From positions 1 to 40,455 of the forward strand of contig CAYVCL010000018.1 in assembly GCA_964450185.1 (NCBI GenBank): 40,455 nucleotides of DNA, given 5' to 3'. The notes under the pieces were generated by a model. It did no database searches. It was given only the letters and a program-made list of their open reading frames with translations, and was not told the origin of the DNA. Of the stretch, positions 14,455 to 23,079 are shown one piece after another (within the stretch, counting starts at the first letter, position 1; every line of letters starts with the position of its first letter). The translations under genes and the position numbers were made by a program. Source of the stretch: RUG11237 sp964450185 (lineage in GTDB: Bacteria > Bacillota > Clostridia > Lachnospirales > Lachnospiraceae).

Positions 14455-17106
14455 TGCCGATTCCTTGGAGAGCGTATCTTTAAAAAAATTTCTGGTTTCA
14501 GCTTGGGCTGATTGGGTTTGTTGGTATTCGGTTAGGTTTTGGGTTAGTTGTTTTATTTCTTGTTGTAGTTCTCTTGAGGATAGGAGGTTGCAGCCGGCGC
14601 CGCGGATGATGATTTGTTCTAGGCCGTCGGAGGTTACTACGGTTATGTTGTATTTTTTTCCGTTTTCGTGGGCGAACTTTTCGATGTAGGCATCAGCGGT
14701 TTCGGCTTCTTTGGTGTAGACTACATGTATGTTGTGGTAATCTAGGATTTCGGTTGGGTGGCCTTCTACACGGTAGGCATCGAATACAAGGATTAGATTG
14801 CATTTTTTCATGCCTTGATAATTGCATAGAATATCCATCAGTTTTCCTCTGGCGCTGTCTACGTTGATGTTTGCCAGTTCTTTTAATTCATCCCAAGCAA
14901 AAATAACGTTGTAGCCATCCACTAGAACATATTCTTCTTTTTTCTCTGTTTCTTTAAAGGTTCTTACGGACTCCACAGGATATTTCTGCTTCTGTCTGTT
15001 TCTTAAGGACTGACTCTTTTTCGGGCTTTTTCCGCTGCCATTTCGATTGGCGTAAAAGGTTCTTTCAATGATGCGGTCTACTTCCTCTGTGTCAATCCAT
15101 TCTTCTTCATAATAGCTTTGGGCTGTAACTATGGTTTCTTCCTGTGGTTCTTGTCCCATTGCTTCTACGTGCATATAATCTTTGACCTGATCCCACTCCA
15201 CATAAAAACCGGCACCATGGGCGCAAAAAACGGAGCCCGTAGGGTTTCTAAGGTCTGCTTCCGGTTCATAGGCAATTTCATGGATTACCTCTGCTTCGTT
15301 GTGGCATGGATAATATCCTTTTACACGCAGACTTAATTTACCGCAACCTTTGCTGTATACGTTAACCTGTTTCTGGTATTCGCCAAAAGTTGCTACCGGA
15401 GCTTTTCCGGTAATTACCGCCATATCACCAAACCGCTCCGGTGTATCGAACATTCCGTGCATATTTTCAATATCTGTCATAGCCCGTCCAATATAGTTTT
15501 CCGGAATTTCTAAACGAAATTCATAATAAGGCTCTAAGAGAACGGATTCCGCCTCCATAAGTCCCTGTCGTACCGCCCGGTAGGTTGCCTGCCTAAAATC
15601 ACCGCCTACAGTGTGTTTCTGGTGCGCTCGGCCCGCAATCAGGGTGATTTTCATATCTGTAATGGCAGAACCGGTAAGCACACCCCGATGCTGCTTTTCT
15701 TTTAAATGAGTTAAAATCAGTCGCTGCCAGTTTTTAGAAAGCTTGTCCTCACTGCAGTTGCTTTCAAATACCAGCCCAGCTCCCGGTTCTAACGGTTCTA
15801 ACATTACATGCACTTCTGCATAATGTCTTAACGGTTCAAAATGCCCAACACCTTCCACCGTATTTTTGATGGTTTCCTTGTAACATATGGTTCCATGAGC
15901 AAACTCTGCCACAATGCCAAACCGTTCCTTGATGACAGATTTCAATATTTCTATCTGCACTTCGCCCATAACCTGAATATGGATTTCCTGCAAATCCTCT
16001 CGCCAGAGAATGTGTAACGAAGGGTCCTCTTCCTCCATCAGTGAAAGTTTTGGCAGCACAGAAGCCGGATCCTGACCTTCCGGAAACACAATCTGATACG
16101 TTAATACCGGCGTTAAGTAAGGCAACACTAACTCATCTTCCATCCCAAGACCTTCTCCCGGAAACGTCTTGCTTAACCCTGTTACCGCACAAATCTTTCC
16201 AGCGGCTACTTCCTTTTCTGTATGATATTTTTCTCCGGAATAAATGCGAATTTCATTGACCTTTTCTTCCCAAGGCTCATCCTCATCCCCATTGTGACTG
16301 TTTCCGGAAATTATATCTTTTACTTTCAGACTTCCTCCAGTAACTTTCAAGTGCGTCAGGCGGTTTCCCTGCTCATCTCTTGTAATTTTAAATACTCTGG
16401 CACCAAAGTTTTCCGGATACAGGGATTCTTCGGTAAGTACATCCAACTGTTGCAAAAATTCTTCCACGCCCTGCAATTTTAGTGCAGAACCGAAAAAACA
16501 TGGAAATACTTTTCTGTCTTTGATTAATTTCCGTATTTGGGACTGCTCTATTACGCCTTCTTCTAAAAAGCAATTTAAGACTTCTTCCTCCTGCATCGCC
16601 AGAGTTTCATAAAATTCCTCATCCCATTCCCTACTAAAATCAATGCAGCCATCACCAAATCTGCTCTGCAATTCTTCCATAAGTTTTCCACGGTTGCTTC
16701 CATTTTGGTCCATTTTATTCACAAAAAGGAAGGTAGGGATGTGATAATGCATAAGCAACTCCCAAAGAGTCTGGGTATGTCCCTGTACACCGTCAGCTCC
16801 ACTTACCACAAGAATAGCATAATCTAACACCTGCAGCGTACGCTCCATTTCCGTAGAAAAATCAATATGCCCCGGAGTATCCAACAATGTCATTGTAGTA
16901 TGTTCCAGCTCCATCACTGCCTGTTTCGAAAATATGGTAATTCCTCTGGCACGCTCCAGTTCGTAATTATCTAAATAAGCATCTTTGTTGTCTACACGAC
17001 CGATTTTGCGGATACTTCCGCTGGTATATAATAACCCCTCCGAAAGGGTAGTTTTGCCGGCATCCACATGTGCTAGAATGCCGGTACATATTTGCTTCTT
17101 ATTCAT
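14422..17106 (-). CDS. TetM/O-like ribosomal GTPase fused to a C-terminal NYN (Rae1/YacP-like) nuclease
   Basis: 894 residues. Residues 1-650 are an EF-G-like translational GTPase of the TetM/TetO group: AHVDAGKTT (12-20), RGIT (54-57), DTPGH (76-80), NKMD (130-133), then domains II-V. A linker (about 660-720) leads to a NYN domain (725-855) with the acidic residues D730 (VDGYN), D776 (FDA), D805 (TAD) and D827 (TSD), matching YacP/Rae1, which cleaves mRNA in the ribosomal A site. Residues 850-894 are a helical tail. The domain IV loop at 493-505 (RAHQKHTVGGDFR) lacks the Tyr-Ser-Pro motif by which TetM displaces tetracycline, so a ribosome rescue or stress role is more likely than resistance (inference). 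It starts 1 nt after the AAA/nuclease stop. Confidence 0.93.
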   Translation of the reverse strand: MNKKQICTGILAHVDAGKTTLSEGLLYTSGSIRKIGRVDNKDAYLDNYELERARGITIFSKQAVMELEHTTMTLLDTPGHIDFSTEMERTLQVLDYAILVVSGADGVQGHTQTLWELLMHYHIPTFLFVNKMDQNGSNRGKLMEELQSRFGDGCIDFSREWDEEFYETLAMQEEEVLNCFLEEGVIEQSQIRKLIKDRKVFPCFFGSALKLQGVEEFLQQLDVLTEESLYPENFGARVFKITRDEQGNRLTHLKVTGGSLKVKDIISGNSHNGDEDEPWEEKVNEIRIYSGEKYHTEKEVAAGKICAVTGLSKTFPGEGLGMEDELVLPYLTPVLTYQIVFPEGQDPASVLPKLSLMEEEDPSLHILWREDLQEIHIQVMGEVQIEILKSVIKERFGIVAEFAHGTICYKETIKNTVEGVGHFEPLRHYAEVHVMLEPLEPGAGLVFESNCSEDKLSKNWQRLILTHLKEKQHRGVLTGSAITDMKITLIAGRAHQKHTVGGDFRQATYRAVRQGLMEAESVLLEPYYEFRLEIPENYIGRAMTDIENMHGMFDTPERFGDMAVITGKAPVATFGEYQKQVNVYSKGCGKLSLRVKGYYPCHNEAEVIHEIAYEPEADLRNPTGSVFCAHGAGFYVEWDQVKDYMHVEAMGQEPQEETIVTAQSYYEEEWIDTEEVDRIIERTFYANRNGSGKSPKKSQSLRNRQKQKYPVESVRTFKETEKKEEYVLVDGYNVIFAWDELKELANINVDSARGKLMDILCNYQGMKKCNLILVFDAYRVEGHPTEILDYHNIHVVYTKEAETADAYIEKFAHENGKKYNITVVTSDGLEQIIIRGAGCNLLSSRELQQEIKQLTQNLTEYQQTQSAQAETRNFFKDTLSKESAKTFAQLLEEP

Positions 17107-17107
17107 T

Positions 17108-18679
17108 TTATCTTACCCATTCCTCAATCACACATTCGTGCTTTTTGGTTTCGTTATCATAATTAATTCCCACCAATAACAATTTCCCTGTGTAATCTTT
17201 CAAGCTTTCCACATACCTTTTATCTTTAATCTGTTTAATGGCTGCATTTGCATCCTTATCCCACTTAAGCTCCACTACAATAGCAGGCTTGTCCAAATAT
17301 TTCTTTCTTGGTAAAAAAACAATATCCGCAAATCCCTTACCACTAGGAAACTCTCGTATTTGAGTATAGTAATTTCTCGCTGCATACAATGCAAGAGAAA
17401 TTGTGTAGCTCAATGCATTTTCATCATTATATGTCAAAATAGAGGTTTCTAAATGAGCCTCCTCAATTCCTTTTGCAAGAATATCTTCTTCTTGATTCCA
17501 TATAGCCTGCAACAATTTTTCTGACACACTTACGGATTTGATGATTTCCTCCCAACCAGCACTTTCCATTGAGTTATAAAATTCTGTCGCCACCTCGGAA
17601 TTTGGAATAAATACTTCTTTATCTTCAAAACTATACCCTAAATATCCTAGATGTATCAGCAAAGTCAACACATCATCTTTATCCGAGAATGTAGTCATAT
17701 CATTCATAAATTTATTGGTATTAATCTTCTTTCTTCCGCCAGCCAAAAGCTCCACAATCGTATCGCGAAGTCCATCATAATTCATAACAATATAGTGCTT
17801 TAATGCTTCATAAGTTTCCGTCTGGTTCCAAAAATTGTCAAAACATTTTGAAAGAACTGATTCTACTACGGACTTTGGACTATATATGTGAGGTACGCCA
17901 TCAAAACAATACCCATCATACCAACATTTCATTTCCTCTTTATCCACACCGTATTTTTCACATAATTCTACCACTTCTGGCTCTGTAAATCCCACATACT
18001 CTGCTAACTGTCTCGGATTTGCCATAGAAAATTCTTGAAACATATTTAATGCCGAATGAGTTCCATACTTTTTAATTGGCAAAATTCCCGTCATATAAGC
18101 AAGTGCAATATAACTCTTATCTTTCAAAAAATTACGCAAAAAATCAAGGTAACTGTTTTGCATCTCGGTATCTTCCCGGTATTCCCTAAAAATACAATCC
18201 CACTCATCAATAATAATCACAAAAGGACACTTTGAAGCTTCATACACATCCTTCATACTTTCAATTAAATCCGTTTCGTCAAAGTACTCCACATCAGGAT
18301 ATGCCTTCTTTAAATCCTGCATAATTAATTTTCGAATCCGCTCCAACATATCTTCTATATTTCTGCTTCGACTTAAAAACTCCTGCATATTTAAAAATAT
18401 TACATCATACTGATTCAAATATTTTTCAAAACTTTCCTCTTTTGCAATTATAAGGTTTTGGAATTGCTCTTTAGAATCACATTCTCTGCCATAATAGGCA
18501 GCCAACATTTCTGCTGCCATAGATTTTCCAAATCTTCTTGGACGGCTGACACAGATATATTGCTGCCTTGTATCTACTACTTTATTTGTATATGCAATCA
18601 ATCCTGTTTTATCAACATAGATTTCCGAATTTAAAGTTTTCCTAAAGCCCTGATTTCCAGGATTCAAATATTTCCCCAT
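17108..18679 (-). CDS. AAA-ATPase-like / PD-(D/E)XK nuclease protein (DUF1703 type)
   Basis: 523 residues from ATG 18679, chosen for the AAAGGGGTG site; a GTG at 18685 is possible. The N-terminal AAA-ATPase-like domain has an unusual P-loop RPRRFGKS (46-53) and IIIDEWD as Walker B near 163-169. The C-terminal region carries the PD-(D/E)XK nuclease core GKGFADIVFLPR...VVELKWD at about 440-475. This family occurs in many copies in gut Clostridia and Bacteroidetes; its function is unknown, with suggestions of mobile-element or defence roles. The stop codon is 1 nt from the start of the GTPase-NYN gene, which has only a weak binding site of its own, implying coupled expression. Confidence 0.9.
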   Translation of the reverse strand: MGKYLNPGNQGFRKTLNSEIYVDKTGLIAYTNKVVDTRQQYICVSRPRRFGKSMAAEMLAAYYGRECDSKEQFQNLIIAKEESFEKYLNQYDVIFLNMQEFLSRSRNIEDMLERIRKLIMQDLKKAYPDVEYFDETDLIESMKDVYEASKCPFVIIIDEWDCIFREYREDTEMQNSYLDFLRNFLKDKSYIALAYMTGILPIKKYGTHSALNMFQEFSMANPRQLAEYVGFTEPEVVELCEKYGVDKEEMKCWYDGYCFDGVPHIYSPKSVVESVLSKCFDNFWNQTETYEALKHYIVMNYDGLRDTIVELLAGGRKKINTNKFMNDMTTFSDKDDVLTLLIHLGYLGYSFEDKEVFIPNSEVATEFYNSMESAGWEEIIKSVSVSEKLLQAIWNQEEDILAKGIEEAHLETSILTYNDENALSYTISLALYAARNYYTQIREFPSGKGFADIVFLPRKKYLDKPAIVVELKWDKDANAAIKQIKDKRYVESLKDYTGKLLLVGINYDNETKKHECVIEEWVR

Positions 18680-18754
18680 GCTCACACCCCTTTGCTTTGT
18701 ATATTGACTGTCTTTTCTCTACATTTTATCAGTAAAGTTTCCTTTCGTCTATGG

Positions 18755-19240
18755 TTATTTTTCTTCTCCCTTCCTAAGCCCAGGCAGTATTTCTACAATA
18801 CCGCAAAGCAATGCCGTAAACACCAGCGTAATTGGAATCATTATATTGTTTTCCGTTACGCCTCTGTGATAAATCATCCACGGGACCTGTATCAAATACA
18901 GAAAAATCAGTCTTTTTATCAGTTTATCCTTCAAATATCCCAGACGAACACAAAAAATATCCTGCTTCTTCACCGGATAATACGCCAACAATCCATACAC
19001 TGACTGCCCCTGAAACTTAAGATAACTTCCCATTTCTAAACATATACTAAATGCATAGCCCACATTTCCTACCCAAAACATAACCTCTGTGTCACTGATG
19101 AAACTAATCATTAGAAACATTATCTCTAAAAAATAGAATGGTACCTTATACAGCCAACTATCATACTCTCTGGCCTCCAACAGTCTTGTGTCAAATTCTT
19201 GCACCAGTAATCTTGCCTCTTTTCCCTTATTTTTATCCAT
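18755..19240 (-). CDS. Small membrane protein of the Ytr-like ABC operon
   Basis: 161 residues with about four hydrophobic segments (near 33-50, 52-70, 108-125 and 133-152). I do not recognise a named family. Its position, overlapping the ATPase gene by 8 nt and last in the operon, suggests that it is the membrane subunit for that ATPase. Confident as a gene because of the tight overlap and membrane pattern; its role is inferred from context. Confidence 0.8.
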   Translation of the reverse strand: MDKNKGKEARLLVQEFDTRLLEAREYDSWLYKVPFYFLEIMFLMISFISDTEVMFWVGNVGYAFSICLEMGSYLKFQGQSVYGLLAYYPVKKQDIFCVRLGYLKDKLIKRLIFLYLIQVPWMIYHRGVTENNIMIPITLVFTALLCGIVEILPGLRKGEEK

Positions 19241-19904
19241 GAAGTATCCCTCCTGTAACCTCCATATCGCCTACATTCTCCTCATAATACACCATGCGTC
19301 CCTGTTCTAAGCGACAAACGTAGTCCATATTTTTGTTGATGTCTGACTGAACATGAGTCGTCATCAACACCGTTGCTTCCGTAGCAAGAATTTCACGCAA
19401 AATTCCATAAAAATCCTTTCGAAATACCGGATCCATGCCTGCGGTTGCTTCATCCAACAAATACAGTCTGGCATTTCTGGCTCTGGCAAATGCAATCTGA
19501 AAACGAATAAATTCCCCTCGTGACATATTTCCTATCGTTTTTTTTGTAGACAAATCCACTTCTCTCATGTACTTTTTAAACTGTTCCAGATGAAATTCCG
19601 GATAAAATCCGCCTAGAATTTCCACATTTTCCAACGCGGTTTTTCCATTCAAAAAAACATTATCGTCCGCCACATACGCACATTTTTCCATAAACTCTCT
19701 GCGATTCTCCCTGATATTCTGCCCCTGAAAATAGATGTTCCCTGAAAAATCTGCTTTTTCTTCCAGCATACAGCGCATCAGCGTTGTTTTTCCTGCCCCG
19801 TTTTTTCCCACGATTCCCAGAAGAAATCCTTCCTCCATTTGAAAATTAATATCTTCTAAAACAAAACTCCCCTGTTTCTTTGTTACATGTTGAAATTCTA
19901 ACAT
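19233..19904 (-). CDS. ABC transporter ATPase (second of the operon)
   Basis: 223 residues: Walker A GKNGAGKTT (about 33-41), a modified signature MSRGEFIR (usual form LSGGQ), and Walker B LYLLDEATAGMD. This is the YtrB/EcsA-like class with short ATPases. The Arg/Glu signature variant (SRGE, versus SKGE in the partner ATPase at 21699) is typical of this group. It starts 8 nt after the GntR stop and overlaps the small membrane gene, so it probably pairs with that product. Confidence 0.92.
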   Translation of the reverse strand: MLEFQHVTKKQGSFVLEDINFQMEEGFLLGIVGKNGAGKTTLMRCMLEEKADFSGNIYFQGQNIRENRREFMEKCAYVADDNVFLNGKTALENVEILGGFYPEFHLEQFKKYMREVDLSTKKTIGNMSRGEFIRFQIAFARARNARLYLLDEATAGMDPVFRKDFYGILREILATEATVLMTTHVQSDINKNMDYVCRLEQGRMVYYEENVGDMEVTGGILHG

Positions 19905-19912
19905 ACGCCCTC

Positions 19913-20284
19913 CTATATTCCCAATAAGGTCTGCGCCATTTCCAATATTTCTTCTCTGGACAAGCCCGCTTCCTTACATTCTTCCAGCACTTCTGACAGC
20001 CTTTTTTCCAGCATCATAAGCTGTTTTTCCTTTAAATAATCCTGATTGTATTCACACACATAAAAGCCTTTTCCTGCCACAGAACGAATCAGCCCTTCTT
20101 TTTCCAATTCTTCATAAGCGCGCTTTGTGGTAATAACACTGACCTGCAAATCGCTGGCCAACATTCGTATGGAAGGAAGTGCTTCCCCTGTTTTCAACTC
20201 ACCCGTAACAATGGCGTTTTTTAACTGATTTACGATTTGCTCGTAAATTGCCATGGTTCCTTGGGGTTTAATTACAATTTTCAC
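19913..20284 (-). CDS. GntR-family repressor, YtrA subfamily
   Basis: 123 residues: an N-terminal winged helix (IYEQIVNQLKNAIVTGELKTG, LPSIRMLASDLQVSVITTKRAYEELEKEGLI) and a short C-terminal helical dimerisation tail, the YtrA layout lacking a large effector domain. It lies in the middle of the ABC operon, overlapping the upstream membrane gene by 17 nt. YtrA repressors bind palindromes in their own operon promoter; a 40-bp palindrome overlapping the -10 box at 22584-22623 fits this. In Bacillus, ytr operons are induced by lipid II-binding antibiotics. Confidence 0.93.
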   Translation of the reverse strand: MKIVIKPQGTMAIYEQIVNQLKNAIVTGELKTGEALPSIRMLASDLQVSVITTKRAYEELEKEGLIRSVAGKGFYVCEYNQDYLKEKQLMMLEKRLSEVLEECKEAGLSREEILEMAQTLLGI

Positions 20285-21002
20285 CAGATTTTCCCTCCTT
20301 CTGCCTTATAGATTTCCACGTCTGGAAATCCGTTCCTGCTCCTTCTATCAGCTTCTTTCTACCATTCTTTATAATCCAAGGAAAAAGTATTAATTGTGTC
20401 AGAAAAGAAATTATCAGCACAGGCTCCAACCAGATATTTATCTTTTCACAATTTATCAAGATAAGAATTCCATAACTTATCCAACAAACCGCAATGTAAA
20501 CAATTTCCTGCCATTTATTTCGATTTTCCTTAAGATAATCAGATAATTTACTTTCTCCATCAATACTTTTTCTGTTTGTAGGGAGCCCCATTGATATACT
20601 TATCATAACAAAAGAAAGTATAATGGCAATTCCATTTTGCCACTTAATTTTCCCCCACAAAACAAGTACTAAATTTCCCATTGAAAAAAGTACACTTACT
20701 GCCGTAATTTTCACCCAAAAGCAACAATATAGATAGGATAGTTTTTCCTGCTTTGTTAATGGTGCCAAATACATAGCCGGTGAAAGACTGGTGGGATATA
20801 TTGCATGAACTACTCCCTGTAGCGCAAGAAATCCCCAATAAAAGGCTAACAATGCAGTTGTTTTCACGCCTAATTGTACTGAAAAATTAAGCATCCACAT
20901 AACAATCACCATTCCCCACACACCAGATAACATTTTGCCTTGCTTATTTTCCCACAATGTAAATTTTCTGGATGCAAAATCACTTAACACCATTTTAACC
21001 AC
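20268..21002 (-). CDS. ABC-associated membrane protein
   Basis: 244 residues with about six hydrophobic segments. It is similar in plan and opening sequence (MVKMVL at the N terminus) to the next protein upstream, so the two are likely paralogues forming one permease. It overlaps its neighbours by 8 and 17 nt. No named family recognised; a role as ABC-2-like permease subunit is inferred from the operon. Confidence 0.82.
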   Translation of the reverse strand: MVKMVLSDFASRKFTLWENKQGKMLSGVWGMVIVMWMLNFSVQLGVKTTALLAFYWGFLALQGVVHAIYPTSLSPAMYLAPLTKQEKLSYLYCCFWVKITAVSVLFSMGNLVLVLWGKIKWQNGIAIILSFVMISISMGLPTNRKSIDGESKLSDYLKENRNKWQEIVYIAVCWISYGILILINCEKINIWLEPVLIISFLTQLILFPWIIKNGRKKLIEGAGTDFQTWKSIRQKEGKSGENCN

Positions 21003-21705
21003 GTCGTTTTCCCCTTTGCTTTTGACTCCTCTTTTTTACCACTTCATAAGTTATTCCCTGTTCTATGCAGGAATGAAAATCTTTTTTCAGCGTCCAGGCA
21101 CATACTAAAATTTGCAATATTACCAATAGAATAATTAATGTAATTTCCCAGTCTTTCTCTATCCCTTCCCAAAATGCCAGGGCAAGAAACAGAAACACCG
21201 ATATAATATAAGCTAGCAATGCTCTGTAATCGCTGCCTTTCATTGTCTGCTCTCCTGTTGGCGGTATTGAATCTCCAAATTTGAAATTACTGATTCCTGC
21301 CACAAGACTCCATAAGCTTAAACACAACACCAGTAAAATCGCCTGCCACCATAACATTTTTCCAAACGCCACCAACATACCATTGCAAATTCCATGAATT
21401 AGCGTTATCGCTGCTACCTTTACCCCAAAAGCAGTATAAAGATATTTTCTCTTATCCTCCCGCTCTATGGGAACCAAAAACATTGTGGTTCCCAGATTGT
21501 TTGGATACATAGACTGAAACAATAACATCAGAAAAAGCATGAAAAACTGGGTAACACTTACCATTCTTTTTACAGATTCCATTTCAACTGCATATGGATT
21601 AAACACAACCAAAAGATATAACATGCACATCACCGCATGAAACAAATTGCTTTTCAACGCTTCCCACCGTCTTGCGTATAAATCTTTCAACACCATTTTT
21701 ACCAT
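20995..21705 (-). CDS. ABC-associated membrane protein, paralogue of the next gene
   Basis: 236 residues with about six membrane segments. The N terminus MVKMVLKDLYARRWEALKSN matches MVKMVLSDFASRKFTLWENK of the downstream paralogue in its first six residues and basic pattern. It overlaps the ATPase gene by 7 nt and the paralogue by 8 nt. Likely half of a permease driven by the first ATPase; substrate unknown. Confidence 0.82.
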   Translation of the reverse strand: MVKMVLKDLYARRWEALKSNLFHAVMCMLYLLVVFNPYAVEMESVKRMVSVTQFFMLFLMLLFQSMYPNNLGTTMFLVPIEREDKRKYLYTAFGVKVAAITLIHGICNGMLVAFGKMLWWQAILLVLCLSLWSLVAGISNFKFGDSIPPTGEQTMKGSDYRALLAYIISVFLFLALAFWEGIEKDWEITLIILLVILQILVCAWTLKKDFHSCIEQGITYEVVKKRSQKQRGKRRG

Positions 21706-22565
21706 GTCCGTTTTCCCCCCTCCTGCTCGCTCTTAATGATGTGATACATAATGTCTTCAATACCAGGAACATTAACTTCCAAATCGTTACTGTAAAAAGA
21801 ATGATTGGTGTGTTCTACTAACGCTGTGGTTGCATATTTTCCTTTTTCTTTGTGGATTACCCTTGCTTTATTGATGAGATTTATCTTATAATCTTCTCCG
21901 CTTACCAAACGGTATTTCTTTTCCAACTCACTTCTGTCCACGCTGAATTTCACATTTCCTTTATGTAAAAAAGTAACATAATCGGCAATTCGGTCTAATT
22001 CCTCTGTCATATGGGTTGCCAAAAGCACACTCTTTTCCCCATCCGCCACAAATTCTGTAATAATCTTTAAAAATTCCTCCCGAAATTCCGGGTCAAAATT
22101 TGCTGTAGGCTCGTCTAAAATTAACAACTTCGGCTTATGTGCCAACGCAAAAGCAAACTGAAACTTTAACTTTTCACCCTTGGATAACTTCTTGTATTTC
22201 TTCTTTTCCTCCAGTTCAAAACGTTTGCAATAATCTAAAAACAATGCTCTATCATAATTTTCATAATATTTCCCATACATATCCGCCTGTTCAATTAACT
22301 TCATTTCCCCGGAAAACACATCATCCACCAGCACATATCCCAATAAATTGCGAATTTCCTTTTCCTGATTTTCATAAGTCATACCATCAATGAAAATCTG
22401 TCCCTTGGTAGGCTTGTACAACCCCAAAATCAAATTTAACAAAGTCGTCTTCCCCGCCCCATTCTCACCAATCAGCCCCATAATATAGCCCTTTGGTAAT
22501 TTCACATTCACATCCTGAAGTGTGAAACCCTCCAACTTTTTCTCTAACCCCTGTATCTCTAACAT
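21699..22565 (-). CDS. ABC transporter ATPase (first of the Ytr-like operon)
   Basis: 288 residues from ATG 22565, which has AGGGAGGA upstream; the longer frame to 22646 would run through the promoter and operator and is rejected. Walker A GENGAGKTT, modified signature LSKGEKLKF, Walker B LLILDEPTANFD. The C-terminal 60 residues after the ATPase core resemble the extra domain of YtrB/NatA-like ATPases. First gene of a six-gene operon (ATPase, two membrane paralogues, GntR, ATPase, membrane protein). Confidence 0.94.
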   Translation of the reverse strand: MLEIQGLEKKLEGFTLQDVNVKLPKGYIMGLIGENGAGKTTLLNLILGLYKPTKGQIFIDGMTYENQEKEIRNLLGYVLVDDVFSGEMKLIEQADMYGKYYENYDRALFLDYCKRFELEEKKKYKKLSKGEKLKFQFAFALAHKPKLLILDEPTANFDPEFREEFLKIITEFVADGEKSVLLATHMTEELDRIADYVTFLHKGNVKFSVDRSELEKKYRLVSGEDYKINLINKARVIHKEKGKYATTALVEHTNHSFYSNDLEVNVPGIEDIMYHIIKSEQEGGKRTW

Positions 22566-22583
22566 ATATTTTCCTCCCTTTCC

Positions 22584-22634
22584 GTTCATACACTGTATAT
22601 ACACATATATACACCATATGAACAGCTTTGTCAA
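22584..22634 (-). promoter_or_regulatory. Promoter with 40-bp GntR operator
   Basis: On the minus strand TTGACA (22629-22634), 17-nt spacer, TATATA (22606-22611). A 40-bp imperfect palindrome (22584-22623) covers the -10: outer arms GTTCATA/TATGAAC and inner arms TGTATATA/TATATACA are fully complementary, with 15 of 20 positions matched. This is very likely the autoregulatory site of the GntR/YtrA-type protein encoded in the operon. Confidence 0.75.
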
Positions 22635-22663
22635 GAGGGGAAACAAGGCGACGTTTTTGGGTG

Positions 22664-23055
22664 ACCGGGACGCCCGCTAGAAACAAATCCCCTTCCAGAG
22701 CAGACCCAAACAACTCTGGAAGGGGATTTGTTTCTAGCGGGCTGTGTACGGCACAGCCAAAAATGTAGGCTTGTTTCTGGAAATTTTGCTGGCTTCGCCT
22801 CAACAGCTCACAAATTTCAATGTATGGAATTGTAGATTTCAGTTCTAGTGGCTTCCATGCACAGCTCATAAGTGGCACAACGTTATCCCTTGACGACAAT
22901 CAAGAGGCGTCCCTAGTGAAGACGAAATCCACTGTCTACGAAGACTGGGCGCGACCGCTCTCGGGAGCGTCCTTAGTCGCAGTTGACAGTTAGTTCGTCT
23001 TCACGTTGCCTCTGTCGTCAAGGGATAACGTTGTGCCACTTATGAGCGTCCTGTC
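22664..23055. repeat. Large cross-shaped inverted-repeat element B
   Basis: Fills the gap between the MBL hydrolase stop and the Ytr-like operon promoter. Arm H1 is a perfect 29-bp inverted repeat (22672-22700 with 22714-22742, 13-nt loop). Arm H2 spans 22864-23047; its outer 35 bp are perfectly complementary and pairing continues inward with bulges. The middle spacer starts GGGCTGTGTAC and ends CATGCACAGC. Outer ends are GGACG (22668-22672) and CGTCC (23047-23051), flanked by TGAC and GTCA. The order outer stem, H1, middle stem, H2 is the same as in element A, and the junction sequences agree, although the arm sequences are unrelated. No credible protein is encoded. Confidence 0.87.
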
Positions 23056-23079
23056 AACCACTCCCCCAACCTGAAATCC

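Noticed and set aside
14422..17106. Tetracycline resistance determinant
   Set aside because: Fold is TetM-like but the drug-displacing loop is missing and there is a C-terminal nuclease domain.
22465..22899. 144-residue frame on the minus strand
   Set aside because: It runs through the arms of element B and the operon promoter; composition follows the palindrome, and it overlaps the ATPase start.
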